Shown here: positions 15,696 to 25,213 of the stretch, piece after piece | Layout of the letters: each line of letters starts with the position of its first letter | How positions within the stretch are numbered: position 1 is the first letter of the stretch | Assembly: GCF_900230225.1 (NCBI RefSeq) | Contig: NZ_OCNH01000004.1 | Span: 124,001 to 188,000 of the forward strand | Direction of reading: 5' to 3' | From: Spirosoma fluviale | GTDB lineage: Bacteria; Bacteroidota; Bacteroidia; Cytophagales; Spirosomataceae | Length of the DNA: 64,000 nt | Notes under the pieces: model-generated | Database searches by the model: none | Seen by the model: only the letters and a program-made list of their open reading frames with translations | What the model was told of the DNA's origin: nothing | Position numbers and translations under genes: made by a program

Positions 15696-18600
15696 ATGCA
15701 GAAGTCTTTCCTTTACTTTTTTCTTACGCTGCTCGTTAGCCAGATCGTCGTAGGGCAATCGCCGAAAGCCCCGGCAACGACAGCCGTTGAACCAGCGACC
15801 TATGAAGGCTTACGCTGGCGCGAACTGGGGCCGTTTCGGGGCGGGCGCTCCTGCACCGTTACGGGCGTAAAAGACAACCCCAACTTGTATTACATGGGCA
15901 CCGTGGGCGGGGGCGTCTGGCGCACGACCGATGGCGGACAGACCTGGGGAAGCATCACCGATAATTACTTTGGCGGAACGATTGGCGCCGTTGCCGTTGC
16001 CGAAAGTGACCCCAATGTCATTTATGTGGGCGAAGGCGAGCAGACCTTACGCAATAACGTGGCTTCGGGCACGGGTATGTGGCGCTCGACGGATGCGGGT
16101 ACAAGCTGGAAACGCATTGGCCTGACCGACTCGAAACACATTGCCCGTATTCGTATCCATCCCAAAAATCCCGATGTAGTTTATGTAGCGGCTATGGGTA
16201 ATCTGTGGAAACCCAACGAAATGCGGGGTATCTTCCGCAGCACCGATGGCGGTCAAACCTGGAAAAAGGTGCTTTATATCAACGATCAGGCAGGTGCCGC
16301 CGATCTGGTCCTCGACCCCAACAACCCACGCATCATGTATGCCAGCACCTGGAACATGAAGCGCAACGGTTACCGAATGGATAGCGGTGGTCCCGACTCC
16401 AAGCTGTGGAAAAGCACCGACGGGGGCGACACCTGGGAAAACCTGTCGGATAAGTCGGGCATGCCGTCGGGTACCAACGGCATTATTGGCGTGACTGTTT
16501 CGCCGAAGAACTCCAACCGGGTTTGGGCCATTATCGAGAACAAGGACGCCGGTGGTGTTTACCGCTCCGACGATGCCGGGAAAAGCTGGACCAAAATCAA
16601 TCAGGACCGTGCCTTGCTGCAACGGGCCTGGTACTACTGCCGCATTTACGCCGACTCGCAAAACGAAGATATTGTGTATGTCATGAACGTCAGTTACGGC
16701 GTGTCGAAAGATGGCGGCAAAACCTTCGAGCTGAAGAATGCGCCCCACGGCGACCACCACGACCTCTGGATCGACCCCAACAACAACAAACGCATGGCCA
16801 TTGCCGATGACGGGGGCGCTCAGATTTCGACCGATGGCGGCAACAACTGGACTACCTACCACAACCAGCCAACCGCCCAGTTCTACCGCGTTTCGACCGA
16901 TAACCATTTTCCGTACCGTATTTACGGAGCCCAACAGGACAACACCAGCGTTCGAATCTCCCACCGGACGGGCAGCACATCCGTTACCGAAAAAGATTGG
17001 GTAGCCCTGGCCATTGGCGAAAGTGCCCACCTGGCTCCCGACCCGCTGAACAGTGAGGTCGTCTTCGGTGGCGATTACAAAGGGTATATGACCATGCAGG
17101 ACATTGCCACCGGGCAGGAACGCTCTACGAACATTTACCCCGACCTGCCCGCCGGTTCCGGTGCCGACGCGATGAAATACCGTTTCAACTGGAATTACCC
17201 GGTCTTTTTCAGCCCCCACAACCCGAAGAAAATCTACGCTGGCTCGAACCACCTGCATGTGAGTTACACGGGTGGCGAAAGCTGGGAAGTGATCAGCCCC
17301 GACTTATCGAGAGGAGAGCCCGAAACCATCAAATCGTCGGGTGGGCCGATCACGCAGGACAACACCGGGGCCGAATACTACGCCAACGTGTTTGCCGCTG
17401 CCGAGTCGCCCTACACCGAAGGCGAAATCTGGACGGGTTCCGATGACGGGCTGGTACATGTGACCACGGATGGCGGCAAGAACTGGAAAAACGTTACCCC
17501 GCCCACGTCGCCAAAGTACAATATGATGAACTCGGTGGAGGTCAATCCCTTCGTGAAAGGGGGCGCTTACGTGGCGGCCACGTCATACAAGTTCGGCGAT
17601 TACACGCCCTACATTTACAAAACGCTGGATTACGGCAAAACCTGGACGGTAATGACCAAAGGCATCCCGAAAGATGAGTTTGTGCGGGTCGTTCGGGCCG
17701 ATCCCAAGCGCAAGGGGCTACTTTATGCCGGTACCGAACGGGGGGTGTGGGTATCGTTCGACGATGCCGAAAGCTGGTCTAAGCTCCAGCTCAATCTGCC
17801 GCCGGTACCTATTCATGATTTAGCCATTAAAAATGATAACCTCATTGCCGCTACGCACGGCCGTAGTTTCTGGCTGATCGACGACCTGACACCACTTCAC
17901 CAGCTCAAAAGCGAGGTCGCTTCGAAAGATGTTATTCTGTACCAGCCAATGGCCACCTACCGCATGGCTGGTTCTGACAAACGGGAAGCGGCTCTGGAAG
18001 GCGAAAATCACCCCAATGGCGTGATGATTCATTACTTTATCAAAAAAGCCGACCCGGCCACGGAGGTCAAACTGGAAATCCTGGAAAGCAACGGGACACT
18101 AATTCGCTCGTTCAGCAGCAAAGCCAAAGAAAAAGCAGACTTATTGAAAGTGAAATCCGGGGGCGACCGCTTCGTGTGGGATATGCGCTATCCCGGCTAC
18201 AAGACCTTTCCCGGCATGGTGTTCTATGGCTCGCCCAACCTCGGCCCCAAAGCCGTACCGGGCAAATACCAGGTCAGACTAACGATAAACGGCCAATCCC
18301 AGACCCAACCGTTCGAGATCATCAAAGACCCGCGCCTGAAAACCACGCCGGAAGACTACCAGGCTCAGTTCGATTTCCTGATGAAGGTCCGCAACAAGGT
18401 AACGGAGGCAAATGAGGGGATTATTGGTCTCCGCAAGATAAAGGAAGACCTGACGTACCTGAAAAACAAGATGGGGTCTGACGAGAAGAACAAGGACATT
18501 AACGACGTGATCAAAAAGTTTGAAGATGAGCTTAAAACCATCGAAAACGACATTCACCAGACCAAAAATATGAGCGTTCAGGACCCGCTCAACTACGGCA

Positions 18601-18803
18601 TCAAGCTCAATAACCGGCTGGCCCACCTTATGAGCGAGCAGGCCCAGGGCGACTTCCGCCCAACGAAACAGGGCGAAGAAGTGCGGGGGAAACTAACGCA
18701 GGAAGTGGACGCTCAGTTAGGAAAGCTGAAAATGACGATCGAAACCAACCTCATGCGCATCAACCAGATGGCGAAAGAGAAAGGGGTTGTGCTGGTAAAC
18801 TAG
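15696..18803 (+). CDS. Large exported BNR/sortilin (VPS10)-like beta-propeller protein
   Basis: 1035 residues with signal peptide MQKSFLYFFLTLLVSQIVVGQ. The first roughly 700 residues contain many BNR/Asp-box repeats of the form STDGGxTWxxV (for example TTDGGQTWGS, STDGGQTWKK, STDGGDTWEN, TTDGGKNWKN), which form a beta-propeller related to VPS10/sortilin and family 74 glycoside hydrolases. The last 250 residues hold a beta-domain and a charged helical tail. Annotated relatives are called glycosyl hydrolase, but catalytic acids cannot be assigned here. It is probably periplasmic or surface-exposed. Confidence 0.88.
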   Translation: MQKSFLYFFLTLLVSQIVVGQSPKAPATTAVEPATYEGLRWRELGPFRGGRSCTVTGVKDNPNLYYMGTVGGGVWRTTDGGQTWGSITDNYFGGTIGAVAVAESDPNVIYVGEGEQTLRNNVASGTGMWRSTDAGTSWKRIGLTDSKHIARIRIHPKNPDVVYVAAMGNLWKPNEMRGIFRSTDGGQTWKKVLYINDQAGAADLVLDPNNPRIMYASTWNMKRNGYRMDSGGPDSKLWKSTDGGDTWENLSDKSGMPSGTNGIIGVTVSPKNSNRVWAIIENKDAGGVYRSDDAGKSWTKINQDRALLQRAWYYCRIYADSQNEDIVYVMNVSYGVSKDGGKTFELKNAPHGDHHDLWIDPNNNKRMAIADDGGAQISTDGGNNWTTYHNQPTAQFYRVSTDNHFPYRIYGAQQDNTSVRISHRTGSTSVTEKDWVALAIGESAHLAPDPLNSEVVFGGDYKGYMTMQDIATGQERSTNIYPDLPAGSGADAMKYRFNWNYPVFFSPHNPKKIYAGSNHLHVSYTGGESWEVISPDLSRGEPETIKSSGGPITQDNTGAEYYANVFAAAESPYTEGEIWTGSDDGLVHVTTDGGKNWKNVTPPTSPKYNMMNSVEVNPFVKGGAYVAATSYKFGDYTPYIYKTLDYGKTWTVMTKGIPKDEFVRVVRADPKRKGLLYAGTERGVWVSFDDAESWSKLQLNLPPVPIHDLAIKNDNLIAATHGRSFWLIDDLTPLHQLKSEVASKDVILYQPMATYRMAGSDKREAALEGENHPNGVMIHYFIKKADPATEVKLEILESNGTLIRSFSSKAKEKADLLKVKSGGDRFVWDMRYPGYKTFPGMVFYGSPNLGPKAVPGKYQVRLTINGQSQTQPFEIIKDPRLKTTPEDYQAQFDFLMKVRNKVTEANEGIIGLRKIKEDLTYLKNKMGSDEKNKDINDVIKKFEDELKTIENDIHQTKNMSVQDPLNYGIKLNNRLAHLMSEQAQGDFRPTKQGEEVRGKLTQEVDAQLGKLKMTIETNLMRINQMAKEKGVVLVN

Positions 18804-18859
18804 TTTAAATGAGGGCTCTAGCAATTGAAATCCAAGACTTTAAGTGCCGTAGGCACGAT

Positions 18860-18914
18860 ATGTTTGTAGCAAAAGTAGCCCGTTGAATCAACGGGCTACT
18901 TTTGCTACAAACAT
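18860..18914. repeat. Perfect 55-base palindrome with flanking mini-hairpins
   Basis: 27-base arms (18860-18886 and 18888-18914) are perfectly complementary around a single central base. Small hairpins flank it: GTGCC/GGCAC at 18844-18856 on the left, and GCCGC-TA-CGCGGC just right of it. Such long perfect symmetry suggests a dispersed palindromic element. Confidence 0.85.
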
Positions 18915-18966
18915 TAAGCCGCTACGCGGCCATTATTCACGTTAATTAGTGGAAGTAAGCGCATAA

Positions 18967-19007
18967 AGAAGGCGTGATTTTGTCATTCTGACAAAATCAC
19001 GCCTTCT
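18967..19007. terminator. Bidirectional terminator-like hairpin
   Basis: A perfect 18-base stem (AGAAGGCGTGATTTTGTC and its complement) with a 5-base loop lies between the convergent BNR-protein and MlaD genes. It starts 16 bases before the MlaD stop on the opposite strand and is well placed to end both transcripts. Confidence 0.7.
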
Positions 19008-19023
19008 AATTTTCTTCCCGTTC

Positions 19024-20019
19024 CTATTTTGTCGAATCCACCCGGCTGGTCATACCGGTTGTACTGATGGGTGCCGTTTCGGTGGCAGGAGCAGGCTTAT
19101 CTTTCTTACCGAAAATTGAGAAATGCACGTAACGTTTTGGGTTCTCCCGAAGATCGGTCAGGAGTTTTTCGAGACTGGCCGTCGTGGCGTTTACGTTGCG
19201 GTACAGGGCTTCGTCCGACGCTAGTTTGCCCAGCGACCCCTCGCCTTTGTTGATCGCCCCCAGAATCTTTTGAAGGTTGTCGACCGTTTTGTTGACGCTC
19301 CCCAAAGTCTGTTTCAATTGAAGTCCCTGGAGCGAGTCAGCGAAAGTATCCGCTTTAGCCAGAATGGGCTTGAGTTGCTTTTCTGTTTCGATCAATGACG
19401 ATGACAGTTTATTCACATTGGCCAGCGTTGCCTTAAGTCCCGCCCGATTTTCGGCAATTGTCAAATCAAGCGTACCCACAGCTGCATTAGCGCTACGGAG
19501 CGTCTGATTGAGCACAATGCCCGTTTGGTCGAACTGCGACACGACGCGGTTGAGCTGGTAGGTCAGCGAATCAACGTTATTCAGAACAGGCAGGGTTTTT
19601 TCGCGAATCAGCGCCGACAGGCCCGACTCATTAGCCGCCACCAGCATCCCACCGTCCGCAAGCTCCGGCTTACCGTAGTTGATGCCCAGCCGGATCAGTT
19701 TGCCACCCAGCAGACCGTCGTCGGCCAGTACAGCCCGTGTTCCCTGCGTAACAACAATGCCTTTTTTAATTTCAAGCGTCACTAACAGCTTGTTTTTCTG
19801 GTCTTGCAGAATCTCGATATTTTTGACCTGACCTACCGTTAAACCATTGATGCTAACTGGATTAGAAGCAACCAGCCCATCAATATTACTGTAAATAACC
19901 TGGTATTTATGCGTTGAGGAAAAGAAATCGGAGCCTTTCAAAAACCTAAATCCAAAGTAGAGCATCATCAGCGAGATGACAGCCAACAACCCTACTCTTA
20001 CTTCCTTGGAAACTTTCAT
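19024..20019 (-). CDS. MlaD/MCE family lipid-transport substrate-binding protein
   Basis: 331 residues. There is one N-terminal membrane anchor (about 8-27), then the MCE domain (about 38-115; NIDGLVASNPVSINGLTVGQ). The rest is a long helical stretch (about 140-300) with repeated 'L..VN..L..L' spacing and a Pro/Thr-rich tail. MlaD proteins form a hexameric ring on the periplasmic side of an ABC transporter moving phospholipids between membranes. The ATPase and permease are not next to it. It follows the amidase gene in the same direction, 144 bases downstream. Confidence 0.9.
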   Translation of the reverse strand: MKVSKEVRVGLLAVISLMMLYFGFRFLKGSDFFSSTHKYQVIYSNIDGLVASNPVSINGLTVGQVKNIEILQDQKNKLLVTLEIKKGIVVTQGTRAVLADDGLLGGKLIRLGINYGKPELADGGMLVAANESGLSALIREKTLPVLNNVDSLTYQLNRVVSQFDQTGIVLNQTLRSANAAVGTLDLTIAENRAGLKATLANVNKLSSSLIETEKQLKPILAKADTFADSLQGLQLKQTLGSVNKTVDNLQKILGAINKGEGSLGKLASDEALYRNVNATTASLEKLLTDLRENPKRYVHFSIFGKKDKPAPATETAPISTTGMTSRVDSTK

Positions 20020-20163
20020 GTGTGTATAAAGGGGGACGGTCTGTGCTCACGGACCTATCCGGTTGATTGATCCTATAACCAACTTTGGTCTGTGTTTGTC
20101 CCGTAAAAACTGGAAAAAGCGCCAAAGGTAAAGGCAAGAGTAGTGTGATAGCTGGTCGTTTGT

Positions 20164-21006
20164 TTACTCTCCGGCTTCTATTTCCTGTTTATATTGCAGG
20201 AAAGCCTTATAAATAGCAGTCGATATTTCGTCCTGCCCCTCATCCGACCGAAGGTAATCTTCTTCGGCCGGGTTCGTTAAATAGCCTGATTCAATCAGAA
20301 CACTGGGCATTGTCGCTTTCCAGAGAACGATAAAACCAGCCTGTTTAACCCCGTTGCTTTTCCGATCGGCATTGTGTCGAAAGCTCCGTTCAATTTTTTC
20401 GGCAAAATTGATACTACTTCCCATAAAGGCATGCTGGTAGTTAGCCAGCATGATGGTAGCCAGCGGTGAGTTGGGATCGAAGCCTTTATAGGTTTGCTGA
20501 TAATTTTTTTCCTGTAAAATAACCGCGTTCTCCCGACGAGCCACATCCAGATTACGCTGGGTTCTGTGCAACCCCAGGGTATAGGTTTCTGTCCCGTACA
20601 CCTGGTTGCTGGAGGGACTGGCATTGCAGTGAATAGAAATGAATAAGTCGGCCCGATTGCGATTGGCGATGGCCCCTCGCTCGATCAAATCGACGAAGTG
20701 ATCGGACGACCGGGTATAAATAACCCGAACATTTGGATGCTTATTCTTAATTTTCCGTCCTAGTTGAAGAATCAGCGCCAGATTAACGGTTTTTTCCTTT
20801 ACATAACGACCATGTGTACCGGGGTCTTTCCCGCCGTGGCCAGCATCGAGCACAACCGTTCGTACCTGGTTTGGGCCGTCGTTGGGGGCCGTTTCCAGCT
20901 CCTGTGATCCGGCACGACGGATGGTGTCCTGCGTTACACCAGGCAATAATCCTCCCGGTGTAGTGAGGGCCAGCAAGGGCAGGATCAATAAGACCGCTGT
21001 TGTCAT
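20164..21006 (-). CDS. N-acetylmuramoyl-L-alanine amidase (Amidase_3)
   Basis: 280 residues from the ATG at 21006. Zinc ligands are visible as H57 (VVLDAGHGGKDPG), E71 and H126 (FISIHCNAS), and the catalytic glutamate is E239 (SVLIESGYLTNP). The enzyme cleaves the amide between MurNAc and the peptide stem of peptidoglycan in the periplasm. The N-terminal 17 residues form a signal or anchor. The frame stays open upstream to 21447, but that part would overlap the oppositely oriented lptD and has no in-frame ATG, so the shorter start is preferred. It is transcribed divergently from lptD and leads into the MlaD gene. Confidence 0.9.
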   Translation of the reverse strand: MTTAVLLILPLLALTTPGGLLPGVTQDTIRRAGSQELETAPNDGPNQVRTVVLDAGHGGKDPGTHGRYVKEKTVNLALILQLGRKIKNKHPNVRVIYTRSSDHFVDLIERGAIANRNRADLFISIHCNASPSSNQVYGTETYTLGLHRTQRNLDVARRENAVILQEKNYQQTYKGFDPNSPLATIMLANYQHAFMGSSINFAEKIERSFRHNADRKSNGVKQAGFIVLWKATMPSVLIESGYLTNPAEEDYLRSDEGQDEISTAIYKAFLQYKQEIEAGE

Positions 21007-21184
21007 TATTCCGGGAGATGTTGCCGAAATAGGGATACCGGTTGATTTAATAATTTTTAACGACCAAAAACGTTTCAATGCGGTAGCGGAATAACTGTTC
21101 GTGAATACCTTTGTAAGCCATAGACTTAACGGCCTTTTGGCAAATATAATTTTTTTAATAATCCTGAAAAAAGCATACTTTATT
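21007..21184. promoter_or_regulatory. Divergent promoter region between amidase and lptD
   Basis: The two envelope genes start back to back, so both promoters must lie in or near this AT-rich stretch, which includes TTTGGCAAATATAATTTTTT at about 21134. The exact promoter positions are not resolved. Confidence 0.4.
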
Positions 21185-24100
21185 TTGCGGCCCTCGCTGA
21201 TACGACCAACATGGATAAAAGCATCGTGCTTTCTTATCTGTCTACTCTGGACGTTGACCGCGTTGGGACAGAGCAAAGAAACGCCCCGGCAGCCATCTAA
21301 AGGCGGCTTACCACCCGCTGGAACACCAGCGCAGCGGGTACCTGATGCTACCTTCGAGACGGTCACCGATAGCACGCCCGCCCCGGCCTCCGGCCAGAAG
21401 AAACCCGCTGGTCGGGTTATCGTTGGCCCTTCATCCGGTACCGCCACTATACAACCAAGCCCGGCAGCAACCGGTCAGGAAAGTGATCTGGAACGCCAGC
21501 TCAATAATACCTATCAAGCCCCCAACCGGCTCGGTACCGATACAAAGCGACTAAGTAAGCCACTGCCATCGCCCATCGCTCGCCCTGCCAGCCGGGATAC
21601 AGTTCGTTTACGTCCGGCAAAACGGGTAGCTACGACAACGGCCCCGGCAAAACTTACACCGATTCGGCTCGACTCCCTGCGGTCTTTGCAGCCTAAACCA
21701 ATCCGTCTGGTGCAAACCCGATCCGGCCTACTGCCTGTTACCGGCATTGCGATCGGCAAAGGCATTGTTGCCGTTAAGGCAAACACTCCCCAGCCACCTG
21801 TTCGTTTATCGGCCCGGAAGCGGGCCCGTGCGGCTAAACAACGCCAACAGGATGCCCTTGCCCAACAGAAAGCGTCCGTAAAGCAGGTATCTGTTGAGCC
21901 CGGACTGGTATCGCCCAACGTTGTTCGGCCGGAGAGTCAAACAGCTATAAGCGCAGTAGCCGCTAAAGCCGATTCGCTGCAAATGGCCGTGCGCGATTCG
22001 ATTGCCAAAGATTCTCTGCAAAGCTCCGATTCCTTTGCGACAACGGTTAAATACCAGTCAAAAGACTCCACGTTCTATTCAGCAGATGGTCGAACGGTCG
22101 AGTTGTTCGGTGATGCCAGCGTCGTTTACGGGGATATTTCGCTCAAAGCTGACTATATCCGGCTGAATTACCTAACGAATGAGGTCTATGCCATAGGCCG
22201 TTATGATTCAACGGCGAAGAAACTGATTGGGCGCCCCATTTTCCAGGATGGCGAGGGGAAATACGATGCCAAAGAGATTCGCTATAATTTCAAATCCCGA
22301 AAAGGAAGAATTCAGGGAGTCATCACCCAGCAGGGTGAAGGCAACATCCGGGGGCAGACGGTCAAGAAAGACAATGAAGACAACCTCTACATCGGTAAAG
22401 CGATTTACACAACCTGTAATCTGGCCACACCGCACTTCCACATCAACGCCAGCAAGCTAAAGGTAATCCACAACACGCAGGTGGTGGCCGGGCCGTTCAA
22501 TCTGGTCATCAATCAGATTCCGCTACCCATTGGGCTACCGTTTGGGTTCTTCCCCTTTCCGAAACGGAAAGAGATTGGGGTGTCGGGTATTATTGTGCCG
22601 CAGTATGGCGAAGAACCCAATGGGCGGGGTTTTTACCTGCGCGATGGTGGCTATTACTGGGCGGTGAGCGAAAACCTGGGGTTGCAGTTCAAAGGTCAGA
22701 TCTATTCGCGCGGTAGCTGGGGGCTGGGCCTTTCGTCGGCCTACAGCAAACGGTATCGCTACAGCGGTAGTCTGAACCTGCAATTCAACCGCAACCGCTC
22801 CGGCGACCGGGTTGATACGACGCAGACGCCCCGGAATGATTTTTCGTTTACCTGGTCGCACTCGCCAGTTCCGCGCGGTCGGGGCAGCTTCTCGGCCAAT
22901 GTGAATGTGAGCAGCAACAGTTACAACCAGTTCAATTCGTATAATACCAGCCAGTATATTTCCAATGTAGCGGGTTCATCGGTACAGTACAGCCGCAGTT
23001 TCGGGCAGTACGCACGGGCGGGAGCTAACTTCCGGGTTAACCAGCAGTTTGGTCAGGTAAACCAGCGAACGGGGGTTCGGGAAAACGGCAAGACCGACGT
23101 ATCCTCGGATTTTAACTTTGGCATCAACCAGATTTCGCCCTTCGCCCTGAAGGGAGGTAGTGGGCGCTGGTACGAAAGTTTCCGCGTGGGCCTGGATGTG
23201 AGCGGGTCGATTACGGTGAGCAACACCATTCGCCGACAGATTGACACCACCGGGCTTGGCTTTGCGGTTATATCCAACATTGCCACGGTAAGTACCCTTC
23301 AGCGCATTGAAGATAGTATCCGGCGGGCAAACAACATTCGATTCGGCATTGTGGAAGCAGACCCGAACCTGATTGCGTTTAGTATGCAAAACGCCAACCG
23401 AATCTGGAACAACCGGGTGGTTCAGGCGCGGTACAGCATCCCTATTTCACTGCCCAATGTCAAGCTGCTGCGGTACATTAACCTGACGCCCGGTTTTTCC
23501 ATACAGGGGGATATTTACACGAAAAAACTTAGTTATGAGTACGTAGCCGACCGGAATGCAGTTCGGGTCGATACGACGAAGGGCTTTTTCCCATCCTATA
23601 ATTTCTCGGTCAATGCCAGCATGAACACACGCTTTTATGGCACGTTCTTCATCCGGAGCAAGCGTATCGAGGCTATCCGGCACACGGTGGCACCGTCTAT
23701 ATCGTTCAGTTACGTTCCTGATTTTACGAACCCGGCCTTTGGGCAGTTTCAGGTACTACCCGCCGTGGGTACGCTGGCCGGTTTGCCGGACTACCGCCGG
23801 ACGCTATCCGTGTTCCGGGGATTGGGCGGCAGTGCCGGGAGCGCATCGAGTACACAATCGGCGTTCATCACGTTTGGTATCGTAAACCAGCTGGAGATGA
23901 AAGTACGGACCCGCAGCGATTCATCCGGGCAGGAGTTCAAGAAGATACCGATTTTCGACAACCTTAGCATAAACGGCAGTTATAACCTGCTGGCCCCCGA
24001 TTATAAACTGTCACCGATCTCGCTGAGCGCCAACACGCAGGTTTTCAAGAATATTAGTTTCAATCTCTCGTCTACCTTCGATCCGTACGCGTACCGGGCT

Positions 24101-24736
24101 TATGGTGGAACTGCCCAGTATTATTTCCCAACAACAACCGTAACCCCGCTCTCCTATTCGCCTTCGATCCTGACCATACGGGACTACACGAATCAGGAAT
24201 ATATTCGCGTACCTAGTCTGTATGCGTTCCAGGCGGGGCAGGGCCTGCTGCGCATGACGAATTTACAGGCCTACGTTAGTGCCCGATTTGCGCCAAAACA
24301 GGCCGACAAAAAGAAAAGCAGCCCGAATGCATCCGATGCGACGCTCAAGGCGATCAACAACAACCCGGAGCTGTATGTCGACTTCAACGTCCCCTGGTCC
24401 ATGAACGTCAGTTACACCTTCGGCCTGACCAAGTTGACACCGGAACAGTCGCAGGTGATTCAGGCGCTGACCTTAACGGGCGACTTGAGCCTGACACCCA
24501 AATGGAAAATAACGGTCAATACGGGGTATGATTTTGCCTTTAAAAGCCCGACGCTGACGACAATCGGTATCAACCGGGATCTGCACTGCTGGGAAATGGC
24601 GTTTAACTGGACGCCTTATTCGGGCAACAACTTCCGGTCGGGCAACTACTCGTTCGATTTGCGCGCCCGGTCGTCCATTTTGCAAGAGCTTAAACTCAGC
24701 CGTCGCCGGAGCTTCTACGACCGGGGAGGTTTTTAA
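21185..24736 (+). CDS. lptD: LPS assembly protein LptD-like outer-membrane protein
   Basis: About 1183 residues. A signal peptide (IKASCFLICLLWTLTALGQ) precedes a 250-residue Pro/Thr/Ala/Lys-rich linker, then the OstA/LptA-like periplasmic domain (VELFGDASVVYGDISLKADY, later AIYTTCNLATPHFHI), then the large LptD barrel (from GLPFGFFPFPKRKEIGVSGI to the end). It inserts lipopolysaccharide into the outer leaflet. The start is uncertain: I chose TTG at 21185 just ahead of the signal peptide; GTG at 21101 is in frame and gives 28 more residues. The long low-complexity linker makes the protein larger than proteobacterial LptD. Confidence 0.88.
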   Translation: MRPSLIRPTWIKASCFLICLLWTLTALGQSKETPRQPSKGGLPPAGTPAQRVPDATFETVTDSTPAPASGQKKPAGRVIVGPSSGTATIQPSPAATGQESDLERQLNNTYQAPNRLGTDTKRLSKPLPSPIARPASRDTVRLRPAKRVATTTAPAKLTPIRLDSLRSLQPKPIRLVQTRSGLLPVTGIAIGKGIVAVKANTPQPPVRLSARKRARAAKQRQQDALAQQKASVKQVSVEPGLVSPNVVRPESQTAISAVAAKADSLQMAVRDSIAKDSLQSSDSFATTVKYQSKDSTFYSADGRTVELFGDASVVYGDISLKADYIRLNYLTNEVYAIGRYDSTAKKLIGRPIFQDGEGKYDAKEIRYNFKSRKGRIQGVITQQGEGNIRGQTVKKDNEDNLYIGKAIYTTCNLATPHFHINASKLKVIHNTQVVAGPFNLVINQIPLPIGLPFGFFPFPKRKEIGVSGIIVPQYGEEPNGRGFYLRDGGYYWAVSENLGLQFKGQIYSRGSWGLGLSSAYSKRYRYSGSLNLQFNRNRSGDRVDTTQTPRNDFSFTWSHSPVPRGRGSFSANVNVSSNSYNQFNSYNTSQYISNVAGSSVQYSRSFGQYARAGANFRVNQQFGQVNQRTGVRENGKTDVSSDFNFGINQISPFALKGGSGRWYESFRVGLDVSGSITVSNTIRRQIDTTGLGFAVISNIATVSTLQRIEDSIRRANNIRFGIVEADPNLIAFSMQNANRIWNNRVVQARYSIPISLPNVKLLRYINLTPGFSIQGDIYTKKLSYEYVADRNAVRVDTTKGFFPSYNFSVNASMNTRFYGTFFIRSKRIEAIRHTVAPSISFSYVPDFTNPAFGQFQVLPAVGTLAGLPDYRRTLSVFRGLGGSAGSASSTQSAFITFGIVNQLEMKVRTRSDSSGQEFKKIPIFDNLSINGSYNLLAPDYKLSPISLSANTQVFKNISFNLSSTFDPYAYRAYGGTAQYYFPTTTVTPLSYSPSILTIRDYTNQEYIRVPSLYAFQAGQGLLRMTNLQAYVSARFAPKQADKKKSSPNASDATLKAINNNPELYVDFNVPWSMNVSYTFGLTKLTPEQSQVIQALTLTGDLSLTPKWKITVNTGYDFAFKSPTLTTIGINRDLHCWEMAFNWTPYSGNNFRSGNYSFDLRARSSILQELKLSRRRSFYDRGGF

Positions 24737-24740
24737 TTGA

Positions 24741-24840
24741 TTAATGGTGATTGGGTTATTGGTGATTAGTAATTGATTGAATATAACGGGCATCAGCTAT
24801 TCACTAAATAACCATTACCCTAATCACTAATCACCATTAA
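24741..24840. repeat. Palindrome of GGTGATTAGT-like units
   Basis: The left arm 24741-24770 and right arm 24809-24840 share TTAATGGTGATT in inverted orientation, and each consists of degenerate 10-base units (GGTGATTAGT, GGTAATGGTT). It is similar in design, but not in sequence, to the GAATGA palindromes. It lies directly after lptD. Confidence 0.7.
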
Positions 24841-24894
24841 CTATTCACTCACTAAAATCCGTATCTTGCCTGTCAATTCTCACCGGAAACCATT

Positions 24895-25143
24895 ATGACT
24901 GAGCGCGATAAACAACGCCTTGATGAGTTGGAAGTAAAAACGGCTTACCTGCTTCAGCGGCAGGATGAACAGGATGCCCGGATGAACCAGATCCTGTCCC
25001 GGCTTGCCTATCTGGAAGCGAAACAGTACCGGTTGATGAAAGAATTAGGTATCGCACCGGACAAGCTGGATACCCCGCAAACAGCTCAGGACGATGCGAA
25101 AACAATTAACCTGACCGCTATTCCGGAGCAACGCTTAAATTAA
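24895..25143 (+). CDS. Small coiled-coil hypothetical protein
   Basis: 82 residues. The first 60 are charged with heptad-like leucine spacing (LDELEVKTAYLLQRQDEQDA, then MNQILSRLAYLEAKQYRLMK), which predicts a coiled coil. The tail is Thr/Asp/Gln-rich. There is no membrane segment. It lies 70 bases ahead of gldG in the same direction and may share its transcript. I do not recognise a family. Confidence 0.7.
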   Translation: MTERDKQRLDELEVKTAYLLQRQDEQDARMNQILSRLAYLEAKQYRLMKELGIAPDKLDTPQTAQDDAKTINLTAIPEQRLN

Positions 25144-25213
25144 AAACTGAGAAACCGGCTTTCTTACATTATCCGAAAGACCATTTCAGTTTCGTTGTTC
25201 GTTAAAGTCCCGT

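Noticed and set aside
16047-17258. 403-codon open frame on the minus strand
   Set aside because: It lies wholly antisense to the BNR-repeat gene, has no signal or domain pattern (Val/Gly-rich shadow of the repeats), and the plus-strand gene explains the sequence.
21007-21447. N-terminal extension of the amidase
   Set aside because: The open frame continues from a GTG at 21447 but is antisense to the signal peptide and linker of lptD, contains no Met before 21006 and no family similarity.
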